DNA from: Pseudomonadota bacterium
GTDB taxonomy: Bacteria > Pseudomonadota > Gammaproteobacteria > DAOUQR01
NCBI GenBank assembly: GCA_030625525.1
Contig: DAOUQR010000059.1
Span: 1 to 6,801 of the forward strand
Direction: 5' to 3'
DNA length: 6,801 nt
In this document: positions 1 through 5,992 of the stretch, piece after piece
Numbering within the stretch: position 1 is the first letter of the stretch
Layout: the number at the start of each line of letters is the position of its first letter
The notes under the pieces: model-generated
What the model saw: the letters and a program-made list of their open reading frames with translations, nothing else
The model's database searches: none
What the model was told of the DNA's origin: nothing
Position numbers and translations under genes: made by a program

Positions 1-414
1 CAAACGTTTGTGACGAGTGTATTGCGCTGTTTAATTAATAGAAAAGGCGCTTATGAGCAAGTCGTCGAGTTATTACGAGATTCACCTGAATTGACCTTAG
101 GGAGCCACAGAAGCAAACCCGCTTCAAATCGACCTATCGATATTTACATGTCGCAACTTCGAACCCTTAAGCACAAGTCAACCTGGAAAATTGATGATCA
201 CACACACCCTGTGTTAAAAATCATTGCAAGTTTGAATGATATTAACAATAGCCTCAATCCCTCAGGGCAAAAGCTCAAAGCCGGATTTGATAGTGGTGAT
301 TATAATACGCACGCGATTAAGCGGACGAAAGACTTCTTAGAAAAAATGAAAAATGAGCCCAATCGTATTGTTAATTTGCAGCATGAAATGAGCCAATTGG
401 GTTATGGCAACTAG
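1..414 (+). CDS. Hypothetical protein, C-terminal part (5' truncated by window edge)
   Basis: The frame is open from the first base and ends at TAG 412-414, so at least 137 residues are visible and the real start probably lies upstream. The GTG at 10 is only the first start-like codon in the window. The protein is polar, with many Lys, Asn and Ser residues, and contains probable amphipathic helices such as AYEQVVELLRDSPEL and RTKDFLEKMKNE. I see no signal peptide, membrane segment, cysteine cluster or catalytic motif, and I recognise no family. G+C is about 41% in the part I counted, ordinary for this window. It ends 14 bases before a palindromic repeat and is followed by what looks like a fresh promoter for yebC, so it is probably not part of the yebC-tol operon. 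It could be the tail of a lineage-specific protein, or a decayed remnant. That it is coding is moderately likely; its function is unknown. Confidence 0.55.
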   Translation, partial: QTFVTSVLRCLINRKGAYEQVVELLRDSPELTLGSHRSKPASNRPIDIYMSQLRTLKHKSTWKIDDHTHPVLKIIASLNDINNSLNPSGQKLKAGFDSGDYNTHAIKRTKDFLEKMKNEPNRIVNLQHEMSQLGYGN

Positions 415-427
415 CCTAGCACCCAGC

Positions 428-452
428 GGGGTCCGGCCTCCGGCCTGACCCC
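428..452. repeat. Palindromic repeat copy 1 (REP-like hairpin)
   Basis: The outer arms GGGGTC (428-433) and GACCCC (447-452) are perfectly complementary. The inner arms GGCC (435-438) and GGCC (442-445) pair across a 3-base TCC loop. One C/T mismatch at 434/446 separates the two stem segments. The same 25-base unit recurs at 5865-5889 with 21 of 25 positions identical and no gap. The following bases (ATTTACTC) are not a T tract, so it does not look like an intrinsic terminator. It sits between the upstream gene's stop and the yebC promoter. Confidence 0.75.
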
Positions 453-488
453 ATTTACTCACTATATAGCCCCTAAAGATCGCTACCA

Positions 489-516
489 TTTTGAGCCGAT
501 ATTCTGTTAGTATAAA
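489..516 (+). promoter_or_regulatory. Putative sigma70 promoter for yebC-ruv-tol operon
   Basis: A good -10 hexamer, TATAAA (511-516), lies 25 bases before the yebC start. The best -35 at a 16-base spacing is TTTTGA (489-494), which is weak. Transcription would begin near 523 and give a leader of about 20 bases, just enough to hold the ribosome binding site at 528-534. There is no extended -10 TG. The call rests mainly on the -10 and on the need for a promoter ahead of a tightly packed operon. A LexA-like sequence overlaps the -10. Confidence 0.4.
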
Positions 517-519
517 CGC
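504..519 (+). promoter_or_regulatory. Degenerate LexA-box-like site over the yebC -10
   Basis: CTGT (504-507) is followed by 8 mostly A/T bases and then ACGC (516-519). The gammaproteobacterial LexA consensus is CTGT-N8-ACAG, so the left half is perfect and the right half matches 2 of 4. It overlaps the TATAAA hexamer, where a repressor would block the promoter. ruvAB is LexA-controlled in Escherichia coli, which makes the position suggestive. The imperfect right half keeps confidence low, and a chance match in AT-rich promoter DNA is possible. Confidence 0.25.
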
Positions 520-527
520 TTTTGATG

Positions 528-534
528 AAGAGGA
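528..534 (+). promoter_or_regulatory. Ribosome binding site of yebC
   Basis: AAGAGGA lies 7 bases before ATG 542. It fixes the yebC start at this ATG rather than the in-frame TTG at 491, which lies upstream of the probable promoter -10. Confidence 0.75.
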
Positions 535-541
535 ATTCGAC

Positions 542-1285
542 ATGGCTGGCCACAGTAAATGGGCAAATATTAAATTCCGTAAAGCAGCACAAGATTCGAA
601 GCGTGGTAAGGTTTTCACGAAGCTTATTCGCGAAATTACTGTCGCCGCTCGCATGGGTGGTGATGACATGGCGTCTAACCCACGTTTGCGTGATGTGGTT
701 GATAAATCCTTAAAAGCCAATATGAAACGCGACACGATCAACAGTGCTATTAAGCGTGGTGTTGGGGGTGGTGAAGGCGCTGATATGGCGGAAATCCGCT
801 ATGAAGGCTACGGTCCAGGTGGTGTTGCTGTTTTAGTCGATTGTTTAACCGATAATAAAAATCGCACCGTCTCTGAAGTTCGACATGCGTTTAGCAAGCA
901 TGGTGGAAACCTCGGAACAGACGGTTCGGTCGCTTACTTATTTAGTAAACAAGGCATGCTCAGTTTCGCGCCCGGTTCTGACGAAGATAAAATTATGGAA
1001 ACGGCCATCGAAGGTGGTGCCGATGATGTAGTTAGCCATGATGATGGATCGATTGATGTCATTACTGTACCTGAAAATTTCCACGCGACAAAAGCCGCAT
1101 TAATTGAAGCTGGATTAGAGCCAGACGACGATGAGATTTCGATGGAAGCTTCAACCCGTGCCGAACTAGATAAAGACACGGCTGAAAAATTATTAAAAAT
1201 GATCGACGCACTCGAAGACTGCGATGATGTGCAGAATGTTTATAATAACGCTGATATAGCGGATGAAATTTTAGAGCAGTTGTAG
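542..1285 (+). CDS. yebC: YebC/PmpR family translation-associated or regulatory protein
   Basis: This is a 247-residue cytoplasmic protein, the usual length for YebC/TACO1. It begins with the family signature [10 protein letters not shown] (2-11), with more conserved blocks at 87-109 (YEGYGPGG, then DNKNRT), GGNLG (121-125) and a C-terminal block around [11 protein letters not shown] (228-238). The middle and C-terminal parts are strongly acidic, typical of the family. Older work treats members as DNA-binding regulators (PmpR), while more recent work links the family to relief of ribosome stalling at proline-rich stretches. Which applies here cannot be read from sequence. The ATG at 542 is chosen because it gives the canonical N-terminus and has a good ribosome binding site. 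Its TAG stop directly abuts the ruvC ATG, so ruvC is probably translated by coupling. The neighbourhood next to ruvC is the standard one in gammaproteobacteria. Confidence 0.97.
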   Translation: MAGHSKWANIKFRKAAQDSKRGKVFTKLIREITVAARMGGDDMASNPRLRDVVDKSLKANMKRDTINSAIKRGVGGGEGADMAEIRYEGYGPGGVAVLVDCLTDNKNRTVSEVRHAFSKHGGNLGTDGSVAYLFSKQGMLSFAPGSDEDKIMETAIEGGADDVVSHDDGSIDVITVPENFHATKAALIEAGLEPDDDEISMEASTRAELDKDTAEKLLKMIDALEDCDDVQNVYNNADIADEILEQL

Positions 1286-1804
1286 ATGACGACAATACTC
1301 GGCATTGATCCTGGCTCCCGTTTAACCGGATACGGGGTGATTAAATCAGACGGGAAAACCCATGAATACATGACAAGTGGCGTTATCCGAGTTCTTGGCG
1401 ATGACCTAGGCACAAAATTACAATGTATTTTCGACGGTATCCGCGAACTCATGATGGCATACCGCCCTGAAGAAGCCGGCATTGAACAAGTTTTCATGCA
1501 CCGAAACGCAGGCGCGGCTTTAAAATTAGGGCAAGCACGCGGAGTTGCATTAGTCGCTGCATCTGTCCATGGCATACCCGTGGCAGAATATTCCGCCAGA
1601 CAAGTAAAACAAGCCGTTGTTGGGCATGGCGCGGCTAAAAAAGAACAAGTGCAACATATGATCCGTTACATATTAAATTTATCCCAAGCACCTAGTGAGG
1701 ATGCGGCCGATGCCCTTGCTGTTGCCATTTGTCATGCCAATACTCAGGCAGGTTTAGCGGGCATTCAAGGGGCCACAGCCATTAGAAAAGGAAGAATACG
1801 ATGA
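1286..1804 (+). CDS. ruvC: Holliday junction endonuclease RuvC
   Basis: RuvC cuts Holliday junctions symmetrically as a dimer, acting in the cytoplasm after RuvAB branch migration. The 172-residue protein has the RNase H-like fold with all four catalytic acids in place: Asp8 in GIDPGS, Glu67 in GIEQVF, and Asp139 and Asp142 in SEDAADALA. Each is one position beyond its E. coli equivalent. The segment ALKLGQARG (78-86) is also characteristic. The start is the ATG immediately after the yebC TAG. No strong ribosome binding site is visible there, which points to translational coupling. The 3' end overlaps ruvA by four bases (ATGA). Unlike E. coli, where other sequence separates ruvC from ruvAB, the three ruv genes are contiguous here, as in many other gammaproteobacteria. 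Confidence 0.98.
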   Translation: MTTILGIDPGSRLTGYGVIKSDGKTHEYMTSGVIRVLGDDLGTKLQCIFDGIRELMMAYRPEEAGIEQVFMHRNAGAALKLGQARGVALVAASVHGIPVAEYSARQVKQAVVGHGAAKKEQVQHMIRYILNLSQAPSEDAADALAVAICHANTQAGLAGIQGATAIRKGRIR

Positions 1805-2397
1805 TTGGTCGTCTACACGGCATTTTAATAGAAAAACAACCCCCCGTATTAATGATCGATATTCAAGGGATCGGTTACGAAGTCGAAGCCACTATGAATA
1901 CGTTTTATAAACTCCCCGAAATTAATCAAACGATCACTTTGTATACCCATTTTGTCGTGCGCGAAGATGCGCAGTTATTGTATGGATTTGCTGATAAGAA
2001 AGAGCGTCAATTATTTCGTACTTTGATCAAAGTTAACGGTATTGGACCTAAATTAGCGTTGTCGATTTTATCCAGTATTAACGCGGATGAATTTGTACAA
2101 TGCGTTCAACACAATGACACCGCGCGCTTGATTAAATTACCCGGGGTTGGTAAAAAAACAGCAGAACGTTTGATTATAGAAATGCGCGATCGATTGAAAG
2201 ATTGGCAAGGGGCGAGTGATTCAGCACAAGAGCCATCGACCGCGAACACCCACTTTGCCGCACAAGATGCGATCAGTGCTTTGGTGACATTAGGTTATAA
2301 ACCGCAAGAAGCCTCACGCTTGGTATCAAAAGTGGACGCTGAAAAACAAACGAGTACAGAAGCAATAATACGCGAAGCACTTAAAGAAGTGGCTTAA
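1801..2397 (+). CDS. ruvA: Holliday junction branch-migration subunit RuvA
   Basis: RuvA tetramers hold the Holliday junction in a square-planar form and load the RuvB motor. The 198-residue protein has the three expected domains. They are an N-terminal OB fold (about 1-64, starting MIGRLHG), a double helix-hairpin-helix domain (VNGIGPKLA at 78-86 and LPGVGKKTA at 113-121), and a C-terminal RuvB-binding domain (about 153-198) after a polar linker (about 137-150). The acidic pin residues Glu55 and Asp56, in VREDAQLLYGF, are at the same positions as in E. coli. The ATG overlaps the ruvC TGA. A ribosome binding site, AAGGAAG (1788-1794), lies inside the end of ruvC, so ruvA can be both coupled and independently initiated. 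Nothing is missing or truncated. Confidence 0.98.
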   Translation: MIGRLHGILIEKQPPVLMIDIQGIGYEVEATMNTFYKLPEINQTITLYTHFVVREDAQLLYGFADKKERQLFRTLIKVNGIGPKLALSILSSINADEFVQCVQHNDTARLIKLPGVGKKTAERLIIEMRDRLKDWQGASDSAQEPSTANTHFAAQDAISALVTLGYKPQEASRLVSKVDAEKQTSTEAIIREALKEVA

Positions 2398-2418
2398 AGA
2401 CCTTTAACAGGAAAAACC

Positions 2419-3462
2419 ATGCTAGAAACTGATCGCATTATTACCGCGAGCACACAGTCGAATGATGAAACAATTGATCGCGCGATTCGTCCAACACGAT
2501 TGGAAGATTACATTGGCCAAGCAAGTGTGTGCGAACAAATGGAAATTTTTATTGCGGCCGCTAAACAGCGTCAAGAAGCACTCGATCATGTTTTGATTTT
2601 CGGCCCACCTGGCCTAGGTAAAACCACACTGGCAAATATCATCGCCAATGAAATGCAAGTTCAAATGAAACAAACGTCCGGCCCGGTTTTAGAAAAAGCC
2701 GGCGACTTGGCAGCGATGTTAACCAACCTCGAACCGCACGACGTCTTATTCATCGATGAAATTCATCGCCTGAGCCCCGTCATCGAAGAAGTGTTATACC
2801 CAGCACTGGAAGATTATAAATTAGATATCATGATAGGCGAGGGGCCAGCTGCACGTTCAATTAAATTAGATCTACCGCCTTTTACTTTAGTGGGAGCCAC
2901 CACACGGGCCGGTTTATTAACATCGCCATTACGCGATCGCTTCGGCATAGTCCAACGTTTAGACTTTTATAATGTGGATGATCTCACCACGATTGTCACC
3001 CGTTCCGCCCAAATATTAGGTGTGAAAATGGACGCCGCGGCTGCACGTGAAATTGCAAAACGGTCACGAGGTACCCCACGAATAGTCAATCGTTTACTCA
3101 GACGCGTCCGTGATTATGCCGAAGTAAAAGCGGATGGCACTATCACCCCTAAAATCGCAGAACAAGCCCTCGATTTATTGGATGTTGATGTCCATGGCTT
3201 AGATATGATGGACAGAAAAGTATTATTAGCCGTCATTGATAAATTTGCAGGCGGCCCCGTCGGACTCGATAGCATCGCCGCCGCCATTGGTGAAGAGCGC
3301 GGTACAATTGAAGATGTTTTAGAACCTTATTTAATTCAGCAAGGTTTTCTAATGCGCACCCCAAGAGGACGCATGGCCACCCAAAATGCTTACCTACATT
3401 TTGGCATCAGCGTTCCAGAAAAAGTAACGGTTGCAGAACAAGATAGTCTGGCGCTTGAATAA
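2419..3462 (+). CDS. ruvB: Holliday junction branch-migration ATPase RuvB
   Basis: RuvB is the hexameric AAA+ motor that pumps DNA through the RuvA-bound junction using ATP. The 347-residue protein carries Walker A GPPGLGKT (62-69), Walker B LFIDEIHR (110-117), sensor 1 GATTR (159-163), the arginine finger in SPLRDRFG (Arg174, the E. coli position) and sensor 2 GTPRIVNR (218-225). A C-terminal winged-helix domain follows (about 260-335, including [15 protein letters not shown] and TPRGRMAT). It begins 21 bases after ruvA, the largest gap in this operon. AGGA (2409-2412) lies 6 bases before the ATG. G+C is about 48% in a 300-base sample, clearly above the following gene. The stop is one base before the ybgC ATG. 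Confidence 0.98.
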   Translation: MLETDRIITASTQSNDETIDRAIRPTRLEDYIGQASVCEQMEIFIAAAKQRQEALDHVLIFGPPGLGKTTLANIIANEMQVQMKQTSGPVLEKAGDLAAMLTNLEPHDVLFIDEIHRLSPVIEEVLYPALEDYKLDIMIGEGPAARSIKLDLPPFTLVGATTRAGLLTSPLRDRFGIVQRLDFYNVDDLTTIVTRSAQILGVKMDAAAAREIAKRSRGTPRIVNRLLRRVRDYAEVKADGTITPKIAEQALDLLDVDVHGLDMMDRKVLLAVIDKFAGGPVGLDSIAAAIGEERGTIEDVLEPYLIQQGFLMRTPRGRMATQNAYLHFGISVPEKVTVAEQDSLALE

Positions 3463-3463
3463 G

Positions 3464-3850
3464 ATGACAATTTGCGAATGCTCTATCCATGTAGAGTTTG
3501 AAGATGTTGATAGTTTTGGTATGGTTCATCATCCAAATTATTTGAAATATTTTGAAAGAGCACGTTCTGAATCGTTGCGTAGAAGAGGGCACTCCTTTAC
3601 TCAACTTCGAGAGCAAGGAATTATATTTGCTATCGCTAAAGTAGAAATAGCCTATATGATTCCTGGAAAACTAGATGATGAGTGTGTAGTGAGAACCCAA
3701 TGTCTTAAACAGCGGATGGCTTCTTTACACTACCATCAACAATTGTACCGAGAAAATGAATGTTTATGTGAAGCGGATATTTTAATGGTCTGCACGGATT
3801 TAAATTTAACGCCACGTCGGTGGCCTCAGTTTTTAAGGAATATAATATGA
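3464..3850 (+). CDS. ybgC: Tol-Pal-associated acyl-CoA thioesterase YbgC
   Basis: YbgC is a cytoplasmic hotdog-fold thioesterase of the 4-hydroxybenzoyl-CoA thioesterase group, which hydrolyses short-chain or lipid-related acyl-CoA and acyl-ACP. Its link to the Tol motor is known mainly from conserved gene order. The 128-residue protein has the active-site segment EDVDSFGMVHHPNY (13-26). The presumed catalytic Asp16 aligns with Asp18 of E. coli YbgC, and the helix motif FERAR (30-34) follows. The C-terminal strand MVCTDLNLTPR is also typical. The ATG at 3464 is preferred over the in-frame TTG at 3431, which would add residues encoded inside ruvB. No strong ribosome binding site is seen, so coupling to ruvB (stop one base upstream) is likely. 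G+C falls to about 37%, and 5 of 12 Arg codons are AGA or AGG, against 3 of 25 in ruvB. The end overlaps tolQ as ATGA. Confidence 0.93.
   Translation: MTICECSIHVEFEDVDSFGMVHHPNYLKYFERARSESLRRRGHSFTQLREQGIIFAIAKVEIAYMIPGKLDDECVVRTQCLKQRMASLHYHQQLYRENECLCEADILMVCTDLNLTPRRWPQFLRNII
3835..3840 (+). promoter_or_regulatory. Ribosome binding site of tolQ
   Basis: AAGGAA lies 6 bases before ATG 3847, inside the last codons of ybgC. It decides the tolQ start in favour of this ATG over the in-frame GTG at 3820, which would put the ribosome binding site inside the reading frame. Confidence 0.75.
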
Positions 3851-4518
3851 CAAATGCGTCGCTTTGGATTTATTTTTTAAATGCGGGATTGGTCGTGAAG
3901 TCAGTCATGCTTATTTTAATGGCTGCATCACTTGCGTCGTGGACCTTTATTTTTCAACGTGCATTTTTCTTAAAAAAAGCACGTAGTACAGCCAAAAAAT
4001 TCGAAGATAAATTTTGGTCAGGTGCGGATCTATCAAAATTATTTGTACATATTGATAATCGCCCTGAAGAACAAAGTGGTTTAGCTCATGTTTTTCACGC
4101 CGGGTTTAAAGAGTTTGTAAGATTACGTCAACAAGGTGATGTGCAATCAGATCGCATGATGGAAAGCGTTCAGCGGGCGATGCGTATTGCGAATTCACGA
4201 GAAATTGAACAGCTAGAAAAGCATTTAAACTTTTTAGCTTCTGTTGGATCTGTGAGTCCCTATGTCGGATTATTCGGTACGGTTTGGGGCATTATGGCTT
4301 CACTCCAAGCCTTAGGTCACGTGCAACAAGCTTCGATTGCCATGGTTGCCCCGGGTATTTCAGAAGCATTGGTCGCAACGGCCATTGGTTTGTTTGCTGC
4401 AATCCCAGCGATGCTTGCTTACAATCGATTGTCAGCCCGTGTTGAAATTTTATTAAATCAATACGAAACCTTCCAAGAAGAATTTTTCTCTGTACTCTAT
4501 CGACAAGCGAGTGAGTGA
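3847..4518 (+). CDS. tolQ: Tol-Pal motor subunit TolQ (MotA/TolQ/ExbB family)
   Basis: TolQ is an inner-membrane protein that forms, with TolR, the proton-driven motor moving TolA during envelope constriction at division. The 223-residue protein (E. coli 230) has three membrane segments: about 14-36, 130-153 and 168-192. A cytoplasmic loop of roughly 90 residues separates the first two and a short cytoplasmic tail follows the third. Thr145 (in GLFGTVWG) and Thr178 (in ALVATAIGLFA) fall at the E. coli positions of the two threonines that line the proton path. The run GLFGTVWGIM and the PGISEAL segment mark the family. Context with tolR and tolA separates it from ExbB. The start at 3847 overlaps the ybgC stop. 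The 5' half is AT-rich (about 36% G+C), continuing the drop that begins at ybgC. Confidence 0.97.
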   Translation: MTNASLWIYFLNAGLVVKSVMLILMAASLASWTFIFQRAFFLKKARSTAKKFEDKFWSGADLSKLFVHIDNRPEEQSGLAHVFHAGFKEFVRLRQQGDVQSDRMMESVQRAMRIANSREIEQLEKHLNFLASVGSVSPYVGLFGTVWGIMASLQALGHVQQASIAMVAPGISEALVATAIGLFAAIPAMLAYNRLSARVEILLNQYETFQEEFFSVLYRQASE

Positions 4519-4520
4519 TT

Positions 4521-4955
4521 ATGAAAAAACAACGTGTTCGTAAAAAGCCAATCGCAGAAATTAATGTGGTGCCGTATGTGGATGTGATGCTGGTGTTGCT
4601 AGTGATTTTTATGATCACGACACCCTTATTAACAGAAGGTGTGAGCGTGAGTTTGCCGCATGCCAAAGCGAAAACAATTCAATCCCCCAATCAAGTGCCG
4701 ATTGTTGTGAGTGTGAATGATAAGGGGGAATACTTTTTAAATATTTCTAGCGATCCCAACCACAGCCTGACAGCGCAAGCCTTATTAACGCGAGTCGCTG
4801 CAGAAATGCAATTAGCACGACAAGCACAACAAACGCGACAAGTTTTAGTGAAAGGGGACCGCCATGTCGAATACGATAAGGTCGTGAGCGCGATGGTTTT
4901 ATTGCAACAAGCGGGCGTAAAAAACGTTGGGCTCGTCACTCAGAGTGTGGGGTAA
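4521..4955 (+). CDS. tolR: Tol-Pal motor subunit TolR (ExbD/TolR family)
   Basis: TolR is a single-pass inner-membrane protein that works with TolQ; its membrane Asp carries protons and its periplasmic domain is thought to contact peptidoglycan. The 144-residue protein has a short basic cytoplasmic N-terminus (KKQRVRKKP). The conserved segment EINVVPYVDVMLVLLVIFM (13-31) contains the essential Asp21, equal to Asp23 of E. coli. A periplasmic domain runs to a typical ending, AGVKNVGLVTQ. Two starts are possible. GTG 4515 would overlap the tolQ stop as GTGA and add Met-Ile. ATG 4521 lies 2 bases after that stop and is chosen as the better codon giving the usual N-terminus. The upstream GAGTGAGTG is only a weak ribosome binding site, so coupling to tolQ is likely. 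Confidence 0.96.
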   Translation: MKKQRVRKKPIAEINVVPYVDVMLVLLVIFMITTPLLTEGVSVSLPHAKAKTIQSPNQVPIVVSVNDKGEYFLNISSDPNHSLTAQALLTRVAAEMQLARQAQQTRQVLVKGDRHVEYDKVVSAMVLLQQAGVKNVGLVTQSVG

Positions 4956-5849
4956 ATGCTTATGCAACAAAAAACAAATACCTATCAATTACCTATTTTA
5001 TTGGCGATCACGCTACACATTTTATTGTTGATGATTTTGTTATTTGATGTGAATAGTGAATCGACGAAACCCTTAGCCATGAATGTCACTGCGAAGCCGG
5101 TCAAGATTGTTCAGGCTACGGTTGTTGATCAAGAACAAGTGGCCGCGGAAATTAATCGCATTAAACAAGTGCGATCGCAACAACGTGACAATGAACTTGC
5201 TCGTCAAAATAAACTTAAATCCCAGGCCGAAGCAGCAAAAAAATTACGAATAAAAGAACAAAAAAAATTAGTGGCCTTAACAAAACAAGCCGAGCGTGCA
5301 AAACAAAAACAAATTCAAGCTCAAAAAACCGCTGTAAGAAAACTGGCGAATCTTAAAAAACAACAAGCCGAACAAGCTAAGCGAATCGCACGTATAAAAA
5401 AACAAGAATTAAAACGATTGCAAACGATCGCAAAGCGTAAAAAAGAAGACGTTGTACGTAAAGCAAAAGCGATGGCTGAACAAAAAGATCGCGCAGAAAA
5501 AGCAAAAAAATTAGCGCAAGCAAAAACAAGCGCTGTTCGCCAGTCAGCTGTTCAAAGTGAGATTGATAAATATAAATCGCTGCTGATTAGCGCGATATCC
5601 AACCGTTGGATCGTCCCTGAAGGACTTAATCCGAGCTTGATGTGTCAGCTTTCAATTCGCCTTGCGCCAGGTGGGACGGTTCTCAGTGTGAACATCGCCA
5701 AATCCAGTGGCAATTCCGTATTGGATCGCTCCGCCGTTGCGGCCGTTTATAAAGCTTCACCATTACCCGTCCCCGGTGACAGCGACGCTTTCCAACAGTT
5801 TCGACAAGTGAGCTTGAAAGTACGCCCAGAAAAAATCGTCCAAGGCTGA
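4956..5849 (+). CDS. tolA: Tol-Pal periplasm-spanning protein TolA
   Basis: TolA is anchored in the inner membrane by one segment, energised by TolQR, and reaches across the periplasm to TolB and Pal. At 297 residues it is shorter than E. coli TolA (421). The order is a membrane anchor (about 12-30), a spacer, a long Lys/Ala/Gln-rich helix (about 60-198) with almost no Gly or Pro, and a C-terminal domain (about 200-297). That domain contains YKSLLISAISNRW, a CQLSIRLAPGGTVLSV core and SALAAVYKASPLPVP-like residues at 259-273. His21 matches the conserved anchor His22 of E. coli, but the residue four before it is Ala17 rather than Ser. There is one Cys (230), so the disulfide of E. coli domain III cannot form. 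The ATG at 4956 directly follows the tolR stop. ATG 4962, with GTGGGG nine bases upstream, is an equally reasonable start. The helix region is rich in A runs (7 A at 5237, 8 A at 5260). Confidence 0.93.
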   Translation: MLMQQKTNTYQLPILLAITLHILLLMILLFDVNSESTKPLAMNVTAKPVKIVQATVVDQEQVAAEINRIKQVRSQQRDNELARQNKLKSQAEAAKKLRIKEQKKLVALTKQAERAKQKQIQAQKTAVRKLANLKKQQAEQAKRIARIKKQELKRLQTIAKRKKEDVVRKAKAMAEQKDRAEKAKKLAQAKTSAVRQSAVQSEIDKYKSLLISAISNRWIVPEGLNPSLMCQLSIRLAPGGTVLSVNIAKSSGNSVLDRSAVAAVYKASPLPVPGDSDAFQQFRQVSLKVRPEKIVQG

Positions 5850-5864
5850 TCATAAGCTCCAACT

Positions 5865-5889
5865 GAGGTCAGGCCTCAGGCCTGCCCCC
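5865..5889. repeat. Palindromic repeat copy 2 (REP-like hairpin)
   Basis: This matches the unit at 428-452 at 21 of 25 positions without gaps. The inner stem CAGGCC (5870-5875) and GGCCTG (5879-5884) is perfect around a TCA loop. The outer stem is interrupted by T/C and A/C mismatches. The A/T pair at 5871/5883 is a mismatch in copy 1, so the two copies together imply a better ancestral palindrome. The downstream bases are an A run, not T, so it is not a standard terminator for tolA. It lies 15 bases past the tolA stop. Confidence 0.75.
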
Positions 5890-5911
5890 AGAAAAAAACA
5901 GTCATTGCGGA

Positions 5912-5940
5912 TTGGATTGCTTTTGTGGATTTGCTAAAGT
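5912..5940 (+). promoter_or_regulatory. Putative extended -10 sigma70 promoter for tolB
   Basis: TTGGAT (5912-5917) and TAAAGT (5935-5940) are separated by exactly 17 bases, and TGC directly precedes the -10, giving the extended TGn element. Transcription would start near 5947, with a leader of about 46 bases. In E. coli tolB-pal also has a promoter separate from tolQRA, so a promoter here is expected. Each hexamer matches 4 of 6. Confidence 0.55.
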
Positions 5941-5981
5941 GACACACTACTTTTGAAACCCTACTCAAAACCGAAGTACAA

Positions 5982-5987
5982 AGGTGA
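5982..5987 (+). promoter_or_regulatory. Ribosome binding site of tolB
   Basis: AGGTGA, preceded by further A residues, lies 5 bases before ATG 5993 and pairs well with the 16S anti-Shine-Dalgarno. It supports this start, which also yields a clean signal peptide. Confidence 0.75.
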
Positions 5988-5992
5988 AAACA

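Noticed and set aside
428..452. Intrinsic terminator of the upstream gene
   Set aside because: The stem is strong, but ATTTACTC follows instead of a T run, and the same unit recurs after tolA without a T run.
491..541. Upstream TTG start extending YebC by 17 residues
   Set aside because: It precedes the predicted -10, lacks a ribosome binding site and would displace the canonical MAGHSKW N-terminus.
337..741. Minus-strand open frame of 134 codons across the yebC start
   Set aside because: It lies antisense to the conserved yebC N-terminus, crosses the palindrome and has no recognisable domain; a shadow frame.
1240..1575. Minus-strand open frame antisense to ruvC
   Set aside because: It is rich in Pro, Ser and Cys, as shadow frames of coding sequence often are, and ruvC has all its catalytic residues.
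3431..3463. TTG start extending YbgC into ruvB
   Set aside because: It would overlap 32 bases of ruvB and adds residues not seen in the family; ATG 3464 fits the coupled junction.
3820..3846. GTG start extending TolQ
   Set aside because: A clear AAGGAA precedes ATG 3847, which makes the usual ATGA overlap with ybgC.
4292..4666. Minus-strand open frame of 124 codons across tolQ/tolR
   Set aside because: It lies antisense to conserved membrane segments of two genuine genes and has no family features.
5237..5267. Phase-variable A tracts in tolA
   Set aside because: Runs of 7-8 A arise naturally from consecutive AAA Lys codons in the helix, and the frame is intact; no sign of switching.
4956..5849. 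TolA read as TonB or an unrelated coiled-coil protein
   Set aside because: Its position after tolQR, the Lys/Ala-rich rod and the C-terminal domain fit TolA; no Pro-Glu/Pro-Lys repeats of TonB.
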